From positions 18,955 through 82,954 of the forward strand of contig CAMYCF010000005.1 in assembly GCA_947254375.1 (NCBI GenBank): a DNA stretch of 64,000 nt, written 5' to 3'. This document shows, in pieces, positions 16,300 through 25,273 of the stretch. Every line of letters starts with the position of its first letter. Within the stretch, counting starts at the first letter, position 1. The notes below the pieces were generated by a model that was given only the letters and a program-made list of their open reading frames with translations, was not told the DNA's origin and ran no database searches. This DNA is from an uncultured Mobilibacterium sp. (GTDB taxonomy: Bacteria > Bacillota > Clostridia > Peptostreptococcales > Anaerovoracaceae). Both the position numbers and the translations under genes were made by a program.

Positions 16300-17472
16300 A
16301 TGAACGACCTAACCATCGACATTGGCTATAAAAGCATAAACCACTACGGCGAGCAGCTCTGCGGCGACCACGTGGACATAATCGATCAGGGGGCAAACTC
16401 CAAACTGATCGTTTTAGCCGACGGCCTCGGCAGCGGCGTGAAAGCGAATATTTTATCGACGCTCACCTCGAAGATCATCTCAACGATGATGGCGGAGGGG
16501 ATGCCGCTCGAGTCGTGCGTGAGGACGATGGCGTCTACCCTGCCGACGCACTCAGAGTACGGCGTCGCGTACTCGACTTTTACCATAATACACATCAAAG
16601 ACAACGAGACAGCCGAGCTCATACAGTTCGACGACCCGCACATAATTTTTATACGCGACCTCATCCACCGCGACTACGAGAAGGTGGAGCACGAGATCGA
16701 CGGTAAGAAGATATACAGGTCGATAATCGATCTGCAGGAGGGCGACATTTTGCTCGCCATGAGCGACGGCTGCCCGCACGCCAACTCGGATATCGCGTAC
16801 AACATGGACTGGCAGAGCGACGATATCGCTGAGTTCATCGAGACGATAGCGCACGTCGGATATCCGGCAAAAACGCTGGCCGGCATCCTGGTCGACGAGT
16901 GCGACAGGCTTTACGGCGGCAAGCCGCTTGACGACGCGACGGCGTGTATCGTCAGGGTGATAAAAAGACAGCAGGTCAACCTTCTTTTCGGTCCGCCCGC
17001 GAACAGGGACGACTGCGACCGCATGATGTCGCTCTTCTTTTCGAAAAAAGGAAAGCACATCATATGCGGAGGCACGACCGCCTCTATCGCGGCTGAATAT
17101 CTCGGGACCGATGTCGTCAGTACGAACTCGAAGATAAGCGGCGAACTGCCGCCTCCGTCGGAGATAAAAGGCGTCGACCTCGTCACCGAAGGCGTCGTCA
17201 CCATGGATAAAATACTGAAGAACGCGAAGGCCTTCCTCGACGATGAGAACGCGATCTCGAACTGGGACTTCGAGAAGGACCCGGCCGCGATTGCGAGCAG
17301 GATGCTTTTCGAGGACGCGACGGACATCCATCTTTTTATCGGAAAAGCGGTGAATCCGGCGCACAGCGAGATGCAGGGCGATTATAAGTACATGATGAAA
17401 ATGAGCCTGGCCGACGAGCTTGAGACCTGCCTGAAGAAGATGGGCAAAAAAGTGACGACGAGCTATTTTTAG
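16300..17472 (+). CDS. SpoIIE/PP2C-family serine phosphatase, partner of the hydrogenase-like sensor
   Basis: A 390-residue protein whose first ~230 residues are a PP2C-type domain with the metal-binding aspartates in VLADGLGSG, MSDGCPH and LDDATACIV. SpoIIE-like phosphatases remove phosphate from serine or threonine on regulatory proteins. The C-terminal ~150 residues (from LLFGPPANRDDCDRMM) form an extra domain that I do not recognise with certainty; it may bind a ligand or partner. It lies 41 bases after the sensor gene with AGAGGT before the ATG, so the pair is one transcript. The likely scheme is a sensor that controls a phosphatase output, but the target is not encoded nearby. No anti-sigma kinase is adjacent. 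Confidence 0.82.
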   Translation: MNDLTIDIGYKSINHYGEQLCGDHVDIIDQGANSKLIVLADGLGSGVKANILSTLTSKIISTMMAEGMPLESCVRTMASTLPTHSEYGVAYSTFTIIHIKDNETAELIQFDDPHIIFIRDLIHRDYEKVEHEIDGKKIYRSIIDLQEGDILLAMSDGCPHANSDIAYNMDWQSDDIAEFIETIAHVGYPAKTLAGILVDECDRLYGGKPLDDATACIVRVIKRQQVNLLFGPPANRDDCDRMMSLFFSKKGKHIICGGTTASIAAEYLGTDVVSTNSKISGELPPPSEIKGVDLVTEGVVTMDKILKNAKAFLDDENAISNWDFEKDPAAIASRMLFEDATDIHLFIGKAVNPAHSEMQGDYKYMMKMSLADELETCLKKMGKKVTTSYF

Positions 17473-17540
17473 TGCAAAAGCGAAGGCGGCTGTTTCTGCG
17501 GGTAGTGACGGCCGGCCGTTTTTAGGGGGAGCGGACCGAC

Positions 17541-18863
17541 ATGGAACAGATTTCCATATTCGATAAAAATAAAGACATGAAGCCGCTGGCGGCGCGTATG
17601 AGGCCGCGCGACCTGAGCGAGATAATCGGTCAGAAACATCTGCTCGGCGAGGGCAAGGTGCTGGCCCGCATGATCGAGGACGACTCGGTGCCGTCGATGA
17701 TCTTCTGGGGGCCGCCGGGCGTCGGGAAGACGACGATCGCGAGGGTGATCGCTAACACGACTGAAGCGGATTTTATGGATTTTTCCGCGGTGACCGGCAG
17801 CATCAAAGATGTCAAGACGGCGATGAAGCAGGCGGAGGCGTCGGCGCGGTTCGGCAGACGGACGATCGTTTTCGTGGACGAGATACACAGGTTCAACAAG
17901 GCGCAGCAGGACGCGTTCCTGCCTTTCGTCGAAAAGGGAAGCATCGTCCTCATCGGTGCGACGACGGAGAACCCTTCTTTTGAGATAAACGGAGCATTGC
18001 TTTCGCGCTGCAAGGTGTTCGTGCTCGAACGCCTGAGCGAGGAGGACATCGAACTCCTTATAAAAAGGGCGCTCACGGACGAGCGCGGCTTCGGCGACAG
18101 GAAGATCGACATCTCGGATGACCTCATATCCATGATCGCGGTATTCGCGAACGGAGATGCGAGGACGGCTCTTTCAACTCTCGAAATGGTCGTGCTGAAC
18201 GGCGAAGTTTCGGGCGATGTGACGAAGATCACGAAGGACACGATCGAGCAGTGCATCTCAAAGAAGTCGCTTCTCTACGATAAAAAAGGCGAGGAACACT
18301 ACAACCTCATTTCGGCTCTTCATAAATCGATGAGGAACTCCGACCCGGACGCGGCCGTGTACTGGCTGGCCCGCATGCTCGAAGCGGGAGAGGATCCGCT
18401 CTATATAGCGAGGCGGATAGTCAGGTTCGCGTCGGAGGACATCGGACTTGCGGACCCGAATGCTATGAGCGTGGCCGTGGCCGCATATCAGGCGAGCCAT
18501 TTTATCGGAATGCCGGAGTGCTCGGTCAACCTTACGGAGGCGGTCGTGTATATGTCGATATCTCCGAAGTCGAACGCTATGGAGACGGCATATCTTTCAG
18601 CCAAAAGGGACGCACTCGAGAGCATCGCCGAACCTGTGCCGCTCCACATCCGAAACGCTCCGACGAAGCTGATGAAGGAGATCGGATACGGCGAGGGATA
18701 TAAGTACGCTCACGACTACGAGGAAAAGCTCACGTCGATGACGTGCCTTCCGGAAAACCTGGAAGGCCGTACTTACTACGATCCGACGGATCAGGGGCGC
18801 GAGGCCGCGTACAGGGAGAGGCTCGAAAAGATAAAAAAGTGGAAGCGTGAACACAGGGACTGA
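17541..18863 (+). CDS. rarA: Replication-associated recombination protein A (RarA/MgsA), AAA+ ATPase
   Basis: A 440-residue clamp-loader-like ATPase with Walker A GPPGVGKTT, Walker B VDEIHRFNKAQQDAFLP and sensor 1 GATTENPSFEI, followed by the RarA C-terminal tetramerisation domain (RMLEAGEDPLYIARRIVRFASEDIG). Members act at stalled replication forks and interact with SSB and the polymerase. Length is typical. It follows the phosphatase by 68 bases containing a short GC palindrome (ACGGCCGGCCGT then T run) that may weakly terminate the previous operon. AGGGGGAGCGG lies before the ATG. Well conserved; no oddities. Confidence 0.95.
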   Translation: MEQISIFDKNKDMKPLAARMRPRDLSEIIGQKHLLGEGKVLARMIEDDSVPSMIFWGPPGVGKTTIARVIANTTEADFMDFSAVTGSIKDVKTAMKQAEASARFGRRTIVFVDEIHRFNKAQQDAFLPFVEKGSIVLIGATTENPSFEINGALLSRCKVFVLERLSEEDIELLIKRALTDERGFGDRKIDISDDLISMIAVFANGDARTALSTLEMVVLNGEVSGDVTKITKDTIEQCISKKSLLYDKKGEEHYNLISALHKSMRNSDPDAAVYWLARMLEAGEDPLYIARRIVRFASEDIGLADPNAMSVAVAAYQASHFIGMPECSVNLTEAVVYMSISPKSNAMETAYLSAKRDALESIAEPVPLHIRNAPTKLMKEIGYGEGYKYAHDYEEKLTSMTCLPENLEGRTYYDPTDQGREAAYRERLEKIKKWKREHRD

Positions 18864-18915
18864 CGGCGAAATGTCAGCGGGACTGACGGCGCTGCATGTG
18901 AAGAGGATCGACGGG

Positions 18916-18933
18916 AGACCGGCGGTCTTTTTT
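18916..18933 (+). terminator. Terminator after rarA
   Basis: Short stem AGACC/GGTCT with a GGC loop followed by six T. Confidence 0.65.
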
Positions 18934-19073
18934 ATCGCGCTGAAGCAACATTGAAAAGTTTGGATACAATTAAACGACATTATAGAAAAAGTGTATTTAT
19001 ACGGCGCAAAAATATGGAGTATAATCTGCTCAGTATGTTGGAAAGACACCAAAAATCTATTTAGGAGGGAAGA

Positions 19074-20927
19074 ATGAAAGCAAAGAGATTTTCAGTCAAA
19101 TTAGCTGTTTCTGCGATGGCGGCCATGATGATAGCAGTATCGTTGCCGGTATACGCTTTTGCGGGTGAATCGACACCAAGCGCAACGCCTGCAGTGAGCG
19201 GGACGGAAAATACGGAAGCTGTCGTAAGACACGTCGTAAAATCCCCGAAGCCGCCTTACAAAGAGTCTCAGTTCGAGATACTCTACAACAAGGACAAGTC
19301 GACGATCAAAGGCATGCCTGTCGTAGATGCGACTACGGGACAGAAGATAGAAAAGCCGATAAAATTCGTTTTCTGGAACGCTACGCGTCAGACATACGAG
19401 ACGACCGTAACTTCCGCGAACGGCGTCCTGCCTGACGTTCAGGTATTCAACGATAACAGCTATATAGTGTATGCAGAAGATCAGGAATATGATTTTGATA
19501 ACAACGCTTACATCATTTGGAGCACCGAGCACAACGGTCTCATAAATGACAGAAGCAAAAATGCAAGCAATCCGGATGCGGTCACAAAATTTGCATTGAC
19601 CAAAAAGGCGAAGCCGACAGAAAAGGCTGAGCAGAACCGCGTAACTACGGAGTTCACGTGCTTCTGCTGGTACGGCGGAGATTTTGAAGATGACGGCTAT
19701 GACTGGGCAGAAGCGAACGCCACTCTCGTATTCACGAGCCCGTTCGACAAGGTCGAAGTGCCGCTGAAGTCAAATTATGTAAAAGTAGATCTTCTGGAAG
19801 ATATGGCTTACGTAGTATCGGTAAAAAGCGATAAGATTGGGACTTTCCCTTATCCGGTAGTAGTAAAAGACCATTCGGAGCGCAACAATCCTAAACTGCC
19901 GTACAACCACATGAGCTGTGCCCCGAAGAGCGAAATTTACTTTTACGAAAAGGGTGATAAAACTTTCAAAGTATCGAAGTACCTCGGAACACTTACGAGC
20001 GTAAGCGGTAAGACAACGGTAGAGGGATGGAATTTCGACCCGAGAAAACTCCCTTGGCCGTCACAGAAACAGGACACACCGAGATATGCTCTCAACGAAA
20101 AGAGCGTCGATAAGAATATCGCAAAGGGCTTCGCCGGCGACTTCGATGTACTCGACATACATACTGTCAACATGGCAAGGATCGAGCGTTCGAAACTTCA
20201 GCTGTCTGATTTCAGCGATCCGTTCAAGATAACGACCGCGATCCCTGAGGGCAAGACGGTAAAGAAGGTATCATATATCGATGACGAAGGAAAAGTCGTA
20301 CCTCTCGAATTCACGCAGACGAACGACAATAAGATCAAGTTCGACATGAGATCGCTGTCCGTACATCCTGTCATCATCCAGTACGGTACGAACGATACAA
20401 ACATCACATTCAAGAATGTTGCAGGCGACGGATCCTCGTGGGAAAAGGGAAGCAAGGATGCTCTCGATTTCACATATGCGACAGAGGGTGCTGCCGAGGA
20501 TAAGAGCGAGGCGCTGTTCAGCGGCCTTGAGGTAGACGGAAAGGCACTCGATGCTTCCGCATATTCCTACGCAGGTCCGAACCTTAAAGTTTCGCTTCCT
20601 GCCGCTTATCTCGAAACGTTGGCTGAAGGCAAGCACACCGTAAAAGCGTTGTTCAATGCCGGTACTGCATCGGTATCTTCGGAGTTCACTGTAACGAAGA
20701 AAGAAGTTATCAACGACGACAACACCGGAACGACGGGCAACGACCATCCGGGAACGGTCGACAACGGTAAAACTTCGGATAAGAGCAAGAGCGCGGCTAA
20801 AAACAGCACTGCCGTAAATACCGGAGACAACAGCGGTATCTTCATGTACATGGGGATTTTAGCGGCGGCTGCAGCACTTTTGGCAGCATACGCTCTCAGA
20901 AAGAAAAATCTCTTAAATGAGAAATAA
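19074..20927 (+). CDS. Secreted, wall-anchored surface protein of unknown function
   Basis: A 617-residue protein with a classical signal peptide (MKAKRFSVKLAVSAMAAMMI..., probable cleavage after AFA near residue 30). The C-terminus has a sorting signal: NTGDNS, a hydrophobic span GIFMYMGILAAAAALLAAYA and a positive tail RKKNLLNEK. The TGD-type motif (x-x-N-T-G-D) replaces LPxTG, as often seen in Clostridia and Actinobacteria. The mature region is polar, rich in beta-type sequence with Asp, Lys and Thr; I recognise no catalytic domain. A Ser/Thr/Gly-rich spacer (DDNTGTTGNDHPGTVDNG) precedes the anchor. AGGAGG at 19062-19067 fixes the start and a TATAAT lies at 19020-19025. No sortase gene is in the window. 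It overlaps the lipoprotein gene by 11 bases. Confidence 0.75.
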   Translation: MKAKRFSVKLAVSAMAAMMIAVSLPVYAFAGESTPSATPAVSGTENTEAVVRHVVKSPKPPYKESQFEILYNKDKSTIKGMPVVDATTGQKIEKPIKFVFWNATRQTYETTVTSANGVLPDVQVFNDNSYIVYAEDQEYDFDNNAYIIWSTEHNGLINDRSKNASNPDAVTKFALTKKAKPTEKAEQNRVTTEFTCFCWYGGDFEDDGYDWAEANATLVFTSPFDKVEVPLKSNYVKVDLLEDMAYVVSVKSDKIGTFPYPVVVKDHSERNNPKLPYNHMSCAPKSEIYFYEKGDKTFKVSKYLGTLTSVSGKTTVEGWNFDPRKLPWPSQKQDTPRYALNEKSVDKNIAKGFAGDFDVLDIHTVNMARIERSKLQLSDFSDPFKITTAIPEGKTVKKVSYIDDEGKVVPLEFTQTNDNKIKFDMRSLSVHPVIIQYGTNDTNITFKNVAGDGSSWEKGSKDALDFTYATEGAAEDKSEALFSGLEVDGKALDASAYSYAGPNLKVSLPAAYLETLAEGKHTVKALFNAGTASVSSEFTVTKKEVINDDNTGTTGNDHPGTVDNGKTSDKSKSAAKNSTAVNTGDNSGIFMYMGILAAAAALLAAYALRKKNLLNEK

Positions 20928-21351
20928 GAAGTGTATACTTTCAGTCATTCTGATCTGCTCGCTCATTTTTACCGCGGCCTGCGCTTCAGGCAAAGGGAGT
21001 TCGCATAACGAAAAAAAGAAATCCCGAACGCAGGTAGAAAAAGAGAAAAAGAGCAAAGGCGGAACCGATAAAAAGGATCCGGAACGGGCTTCGGAAAAAT
21101 CCGAGAATAAAAGCACCGACTCCAAAAAGAGCAGCACCGGAGCCAAATCAGAGAGCGAAAAATCTTCCGCAAAAAAAGGATCGGACGGGAAAACCACGAC
21201 AAGGAAGAAACACTGGGTGCCGGCGACGACCAAGGAGGTCTACCATGCGGCGGAGACCCACGAGAAACGCTATATCGATCACTATACGTGTCAGTGCGGA
21301 GCGGTTTTTAAAACCAGGACGGAGTGGACGAACCACAGGCCCGTTCCGTGA
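20917..21351 (+). CDS. Lipoprotein with truncated zinc-finger-like C-terminus (in-frame TGA)
   Basis: A 144-residue lipoprotein: signal peptide with lipobox TAAC (Cys22), then a long Lys/Ser/Glu-rich disordered stretch (about 25-100), then a compact region with CQCGAVFKTRTEWTNH. That motif is the first half of a CxCG...WxxH...H finger found in secreted proteins of Clostridia. The frame stops at TGA (21349-21351) but continues open for 35 more codons to 21459, supplying the missing histidine (DRNHTYA) and repeats such as TWVTVTVVDKPAYTTTEEVPGH. So the gene is either recently truncated or read through. It starts inside the end of the surface-protein gene, with no strong ribosome site, which suggests coupling. 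Metal binding is inference. Confidence 0.65.
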   Translation: MRNKKCILSVILICSLIFTAACASGKGSSHNEKKKSRTQVEKEKKSKGGTDKKDPERASEKSENKSTDSKKSSTGAKSESEKSSAKKGSDGKTTTRKKHWVPATTKEVYHAAETHEKRYIDHYTCQCGAVFKTRTEWTNHRPVP

Positions 21352-21479
21352 GACCGCAACCACACCTATGCGATTCCGACATGGGTAACCGTTACCGTAG
21401 TAGACAAACCGGCGTATACCACTACCGAAGAAGTTCCGGGACATTGTGAATACGACTGAGCGAAAAAGCGAAAAGCAGA

Positions 21480-21510
21480 AAAAGCGCACGATGCTGTATC
21501 GCGCGCTTTT
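21480..21510 (+). terminator. Terminator after the lipoprotein gene
   Basis: Stem AAAAGCGC/GCGCTTTT around a 15-base loop. It lies after the readthrough stop at 21459, not directly after the TGA at 21351, which suggests the longer frame was the original gene. Confidence 0.75.
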
Positions 21511-21531
21511 ATCATATAAAGGAAAGTTTGG

Positions 21532-21561
21532 TTGTTGAACGAGCATTCATTGTGATATAAT
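21532..21561 (+). promoter_or_regulatory. asnS promoter, extended -10
   Basis: TGATATAAT (TG at 21553, TATAAT 21556-21561) with TTGTTG 18 bases upstream (21532-21537). Confidence 0.75.
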
Positions 21562-21641
21562 CAACAAGTCAGATTTATTGAAGAATACAATAAAAACGGC
21601 TTATTTTACGGCCGTGTGCCGAAGAAAGGAAAGTCTTTGAG

Positions 21642-23036
21642 ATGATAGGACCGGAAATCAGAGATCTGTTCAGGAAACAGGGAGAATACGATAACGAAAA
21701 AGTATGCGTGAAAGGCTGGATCAGGAACAATCGAAGCAGCAACAGTTTCGGTTTTATCGAACTCAATGACGGGACTTTTTTCAAGCCGGTGCAGGTCGTA
21801 TACGAAGCCGATAAATTGGATAACTATTCGGAGATCGCTAAAGCCCGCATCGCGGCGGGCATCGAGGTAAAAGGCACGCTCGTGCCGACGCCGGAGGCGA
21901 AGCAGCCGTTCGAGATAAAAGCGGACGAAATAACGATCGAGGCGGACTCCGATCCCGATTATCCGCTCCAGAATAAAAGGCACAGCATGGAGTTCCTCAG
22001 GGACATCGCGTACCTGCGTCCGAGGAGCAACACTTTTTCCGCGGTGTTCAGGGTAAGGAGCATCGTAGCTTTTGCGATACATAAGTTTTTCCAGGAGAGA
22101 GGTTTCGTGTATGCGCACTCCCCGATCATAACGGGAAGCGACTGCGAAGGCGCGGGCGAAATGTTCAGGGTAACGACGCTCGACCTCAATGACATACCGA
22201 GGACGGAAGACGGGAAGATCGACTTTTCGGAGGACTTTTTCGGGCACGAAACGAACCTGACGGTATCGGGACAGTTAGAAGGCGAGGCGATGGCTCTCGC
22301 GTTCAAGAAGATATACACGTTCGGGCCGACTTTTAGGGCTGAGAACTCGAACACGGCGAGGCACGCATCGGAGTTCTGGATGATCGAGCCTGAGATCGCT
22401 TTTGCGGAATTGGCAGACAACATGCAGCTCGCCGAGGACATGGTAAAATACATAATCAGATATACGCTCGAGAACGCACCTGAAGAGATGGAGTTTTTCA
22501 ACAAATTCATCGACAAGGGGCTGCTCGACAGACTGCAGCACATCGTCGATTCCGATTTCGACCGCGTCACATATACAGGAGCAGTCGAGATCCTGCAGAA
22601 GGCGGATGCGGACTTCGTATATCCGGTCGAGTGGGGCATCGACCTTCAGACGGAACACGAAAGGTATCTCACGGAGCAGGTATTTAAGAAACCGATCTTC
22701 GTAACGGACTACCCGAAGGAGATCAAGGCGTTTTACATGAGGCTCAACGACGACAACAAGACCGTAGCGGCGTGCGACATGCTCGTTCCGGGCGTCGGAG
22801 AAATCGTCGGCGGAAGCCAGAGAGAAGAGAGACTCGATGTCCTTCTGAGAAGGATGAAAGAGATGGGTGTTGAGGGAGACGCCTACGACTGGTACATCGA
22901 CCTCAGAAGGTACGGCGGAGTAAAACACTCCGGATTCGGCCTCGGCTTCGAGAGGATCATCATGTACATGACGGGCATGAGCAACATCAGAGACGTGCTG
23001 CCGTTCCCTCGTACGCCGAAGAACGCGAAATTCTAG
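21642..23036 (+). CDS. asnS: Asparaginyl-tRNA synthetase
   Basis: A 464-residue class IIb synthetase that charges tRNA-Asn. The N-terminal OB-fold anticodon-binding domain (about 1-110) includes VCVKGWIRNNRSSNSFGFIE. The catalytic domain has motif 2 around TFRAENSNTARHASEFWMIE, the features that tell AsnRS from AspRS, and motif 3 GFGLGFERIIMYMTG near the end. Length is normal. It has its own promoter and the ATG follows GAAAGGAAAG. The gene is monocistronic or weakly linked to the EF-G-like gene 103 bases downstream. No T-box is present; the leader of about 75 bases is too short for one. Confidence 0.96.
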   Translation: MIGPEIRDLFRKQGEYDNEKVCVKGWIRNNRSSNSFGFIELNDGTFFKPVQVVYEADKLDNYSEIAKARIAAGIEVKGTLVPTPEAKQPFEIKADEITIEADSDPDYPLQNKRHSMEFLRDIAYLRPRSNTFSAVFRVRSIVAFAIHKFFQERGFVYAHSPIITGSDCEGAGEMFRVTTLDLNDIPRTEDGKIDFSEDFFGHETNLTVSGQLEGEAMALAFKKIYTFGPTFRAENSNTARHASEFWMIEPEIAFAELADNMQLAEDMVKYIIRYTLENAPEEMEFFNKFIDKGLLDRLQHIVDSDFDRVTYTGAVEILQKADADFVYPVEWGIDLQTEHERYLTEQVFKKPIFVTDYPKEIKAFYMRLNDDNKTVAACDMLVPGVGEIVGGSQREERLDVLLRRMKEMGVEGDAYDWYIDLRRYGGVKHSGFGLGFERIIMYMTGMSNIRDVLPFPRTPKNAKF

Positions 23037-23138
23037 GGGCAAAACTTTTAGGGGCCCAAGCGCCCGCGATAAAAATGGCTTTTTTAGCGAATGCTATTAT
23101 CTATAAAACAATCAAATATTTTTTAGGAGGATCGATGA

Positions 23139-25076
23139 ATGAAAGGATATCCAAGCAATAAGATCAGAAACATTGTTTTACTCGGACACGGCGGATGCGG
23201 AAAAACGACTTTTCTCGAAGCTGCTCTTCTGAAGACGAAAGTTATAACCAGGCTCGGCAGGATCGAAGACGGCAACACCGTATCGGACTACGACAAAATG
23301 GAGATAGAGAAGAAGTATTCCATAAACACGACGCTCGTCCCGGTAGAGTACAAGGGATATAAATACAACTTCCTGGATACACCGGGATTCTTCGACTTCG
23401 TAGGAGAGGTGCAGTCGGCTCTCAGCACGGCGGCCGCAGCGATCATCATGGTAGACGCATCGGAAGGGATCCAGGTAGGTACGGAAAAAGCTTGGGATAT
23501 CTGCAAAGAGCACAAGACGCCTAAGTTCGTCGTCCTCAATAAGATCGACAAGGAAAACGCCGATCCGGACAAGGTAGTAGAGGATATGCGCGCGATGTTC
23601 GGAAACTCGATCGTTACAGACGAAGACAAGGACGCTCTGAACGAAGCGGTAGCGAGCGCCGATGAAGAGCTCATGGAAAAATTCTTCAATGACGAGCCTT
23701 TTACCGAAGAGGAATTCAACAACGGTCTTAAAAACGGCGTCGCAAACGGAGACATCGTACCTGTAATAAAAGTTTCGGCTTACACGGGCGAAGGCATGGA
23801 CGAGATACTCGACGTCATCGCCAAATACGTTCCGGACCCTGAAGAGCACGCCCCATACCCTGCAAAAGACGATTCGGACAACGACATCGAAGTACCTTGC
23901 AAGGTCGACGGCGAGCCGATCTGCTATGTATTCAAGACGATCGCGGATCCGTTCCTCGGAAGGATCTCCTATGCAAAGGTCATCTCGGGTACGATAAAAG
24001 CGGGGCAGGAGCTCTACAACCCTCGTTCACAGAAGAGTGAGAAGCTCGGATCGATGTTTTTCGTAAGGGGTAAAAATCAGGAGCCTGCAGACAACGTCGA
24101 AGCCGGCGACATCATGGCCCTCGCGAAGCTGCAGCACACGAAGACGGGCGACACGCTTTGCCTCAAGTCGCACATCGTAAAATTCCCGCCTATCGACTTC
24201 CCGCGTCCTAACTACTTCCTCGCGGTAAAAGCGGCGGATGCTAACGACGAAGAGAAGATGGCGCAGGGTCTCTTCAAGCTCATGGAAGAGGATCCTTCGT
24301 TCGTACTCGAGAGGAACCCTGAGACTCATCAGTCGCTCCTCGGCGGACAGGGTGACATCCAGCTCGGCATCATAAAAGCAAAACTCAAAGAGAAATACGG
24401 GATCGACGTAGTTTCCGTCCCTCAGAAGATAGCGTACAGGGAGACGATAAAAGGAACGTCCGACGTCCAGGGCAAGCACAAAAAGCAGTCCGGCGGAGCA
24501 GGCCAGTACGGCGACGTCCACATCAGGTTCTCGCCTTCACAGGAAAACTTCGAGTTCTCCGAAGAGCTGTTCGGCGGAGCTATCCCTAAAAACTACGTGC
24601 CTGCAGTCGAAAAAGGACTCGTCGAGAGCATGGAGAAGGGACCTCTCGCAGGTTGCAAGGTAGTTAACATCAAAGCCGTTCTCTATGACGGTTCCTACCA
24701 CGAGGTAGACTCGAACGAAGTTTCCTTCAAGATCGCGGCTTCGCTCGCATTCAAGAAGGGCATCGCAGAGGCTAAGCCTTGCCTGCTCGAGCCTATCATG
24801 AAGCTGGAGATAGACGTTCCTGAGAAATACACGGGCGATGTCATGGGCGACATGAACAAGCGCCGCGGCAGGATCCTCGGAATGGACCCTACGGAGCACG
24901 GAACGAGGCTCTACGCCGAAGCACCTCAGGCAGAGCTCTTCGACTATGCGATAGTTCTTAGAGCGATGACCCAGGCACGCGGAACCTTCACCGTCGAGTT
25001 CTCGAAGTACGAAGAGGTACCGGGACAGATCGCGGAAAAGATAATCGCGGCCCACAAGGAAGAGACCGAGAAATAA
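23139..25076 (+). CDS. Elongation factor G-like translational GTPase
   Basis: A 645-residue EF-G-type GTPase, shorter than the canonical ~690-residue EF-G. The G domain shows GHGGCGKTT (instead of the usual AHIDAGKTT), switch II DTPGFFDFVGE and NKID. Domains II-V follow, including the domain IV region KKQSGGAGQYGDVHIRF and ALYDGSYHEVDSNEVSF-type loop. Such short EF-G-like paralogs (often annotated elongation factor G or EF-G2-like) are widespread in Clostridia beside a normal fusA. Whether this one performs translocation or a specialised role is not known. AGGAGG (23125-23130) is best placed for ATG 23139; an ATG four bases earlier opens only an 8-codon frame. A strong terminator follows. Confidence 0.88.
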   Translation: MKGYPSNKIRNIVLLGHGGCGKTTFLEAALLKTKVITRLGRIEDGNTVSDYDKMEIEKKYSINTTLVPVEYKGYKYNFLDTPGFFDFVGEVQSALSTAAAAIIMVDASEGIQVGTEKAWDICKEHKTPKFVVLNKIDKENADPDKVVEDMRAMFGNSIVTDEDKDALNEAVASADEELMEKFFNDEPFTEEEFNNGLKNGVANGDIVPVIKVSAYTGEGMDEILDVIAKYVPDPEEHAPYPAKDDSDNDIEVPCKVDGEPICYVFKTIADPFLGRISYAKVISGTIKAGQELYNPRSQKSEKLGSMFFVRGKNQEPADNVEAGDIMALAKLQHTKTGDTLCLKSHIVKFPPIDFPRPNYFLAVKAADANDEEKMAQGLFKLMEEDPSFVLERNPETHQSLLGGQGDIQLGIIKAKLKEKYGIDVVSVPQKIAYRETIKGTSDVQGKHKKQSGGAGQYGDVHIRFSPSQENFEFSEELFGGAIPKNYVPAVEKGLVESMEKGPLAGCKVVNIKAVLYDGSYHEVDSNEVSFKIAASLAFKKGIAEAKPCLLEPIMKLEIDVPEKYTGDVMGDMNKRRGRILGMDPTEHGTRLYAEAPQAELFDYAIVLRAMTQARGTFTVEFSKYEEVPGQIAEKIIAAHKEETEK

Positions 25077-25086
25077 AGATGCAAAT

Positions 25087-25130
25087 GGGCTGTCGCCTGC
25101 AGATCGATCTGCGGACGGCAGCTCTTTTTT
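25087..25130 (+). terminator. Terminator after the EF-G-like gene
   Basis: Two 19-base arms (25087-25105, 25106-25124) pair along nearly their whole length with a few G-T or mismatched positions, centred on GATCGATC, and end in a run of seven T. Confidence 0.85.
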
Positions 25131-25159
25131 AGTGGCGGGGAATTGAGATCGCGGAAGAA

Positions 25160-25273
25160 GCCTTCGGACTCAAATCTTTGTCTATAAACTCGAGGGGGCT
25201 CCGCCCTCGGCATATGTATATAGACTTGAGGGCCGTTGGCTTCGGACAAGGGCATTTGGGCTCCGCCCTCGGC
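25160..25273. repeat. Duplicated hairpin units in the EF-G/radA spacer
   Basis: A 15-base direct repeat GGGCTCCGCCCTCGG occurs at 25196-25210 and 25258-25272. Each is preceded by CTTCGGAC (25162, 25230). The first unit folds as CGAGGG/CCCTCG. This looks like a degenerate duplicated REP-like element; I did not see the same 15-mer elsewhere in the window. Confidence 0.6.

Noticed and set aside
20917..21459. TGA at 21349 as a selenocysteine codon
   Set aside because: No recognisable SECIS-like hairpin just after the codon, and the position in this finger family is not a Cys. Truncation or error is simpler.
21562..21641. T-box leader before asnS (also considered for proS, cysS, glnS)
   Set aside because: Leaders are far too short or absent, and no T-box sequence or specifier stem is visible.
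23135..23161. 8-codon frame overlapping the EF-G-like gene start (ATG 23135)
   Set aside because: The ribosome site is only four bases away, too close; it better serves ATG 23139. No hairpin like that before feoB.
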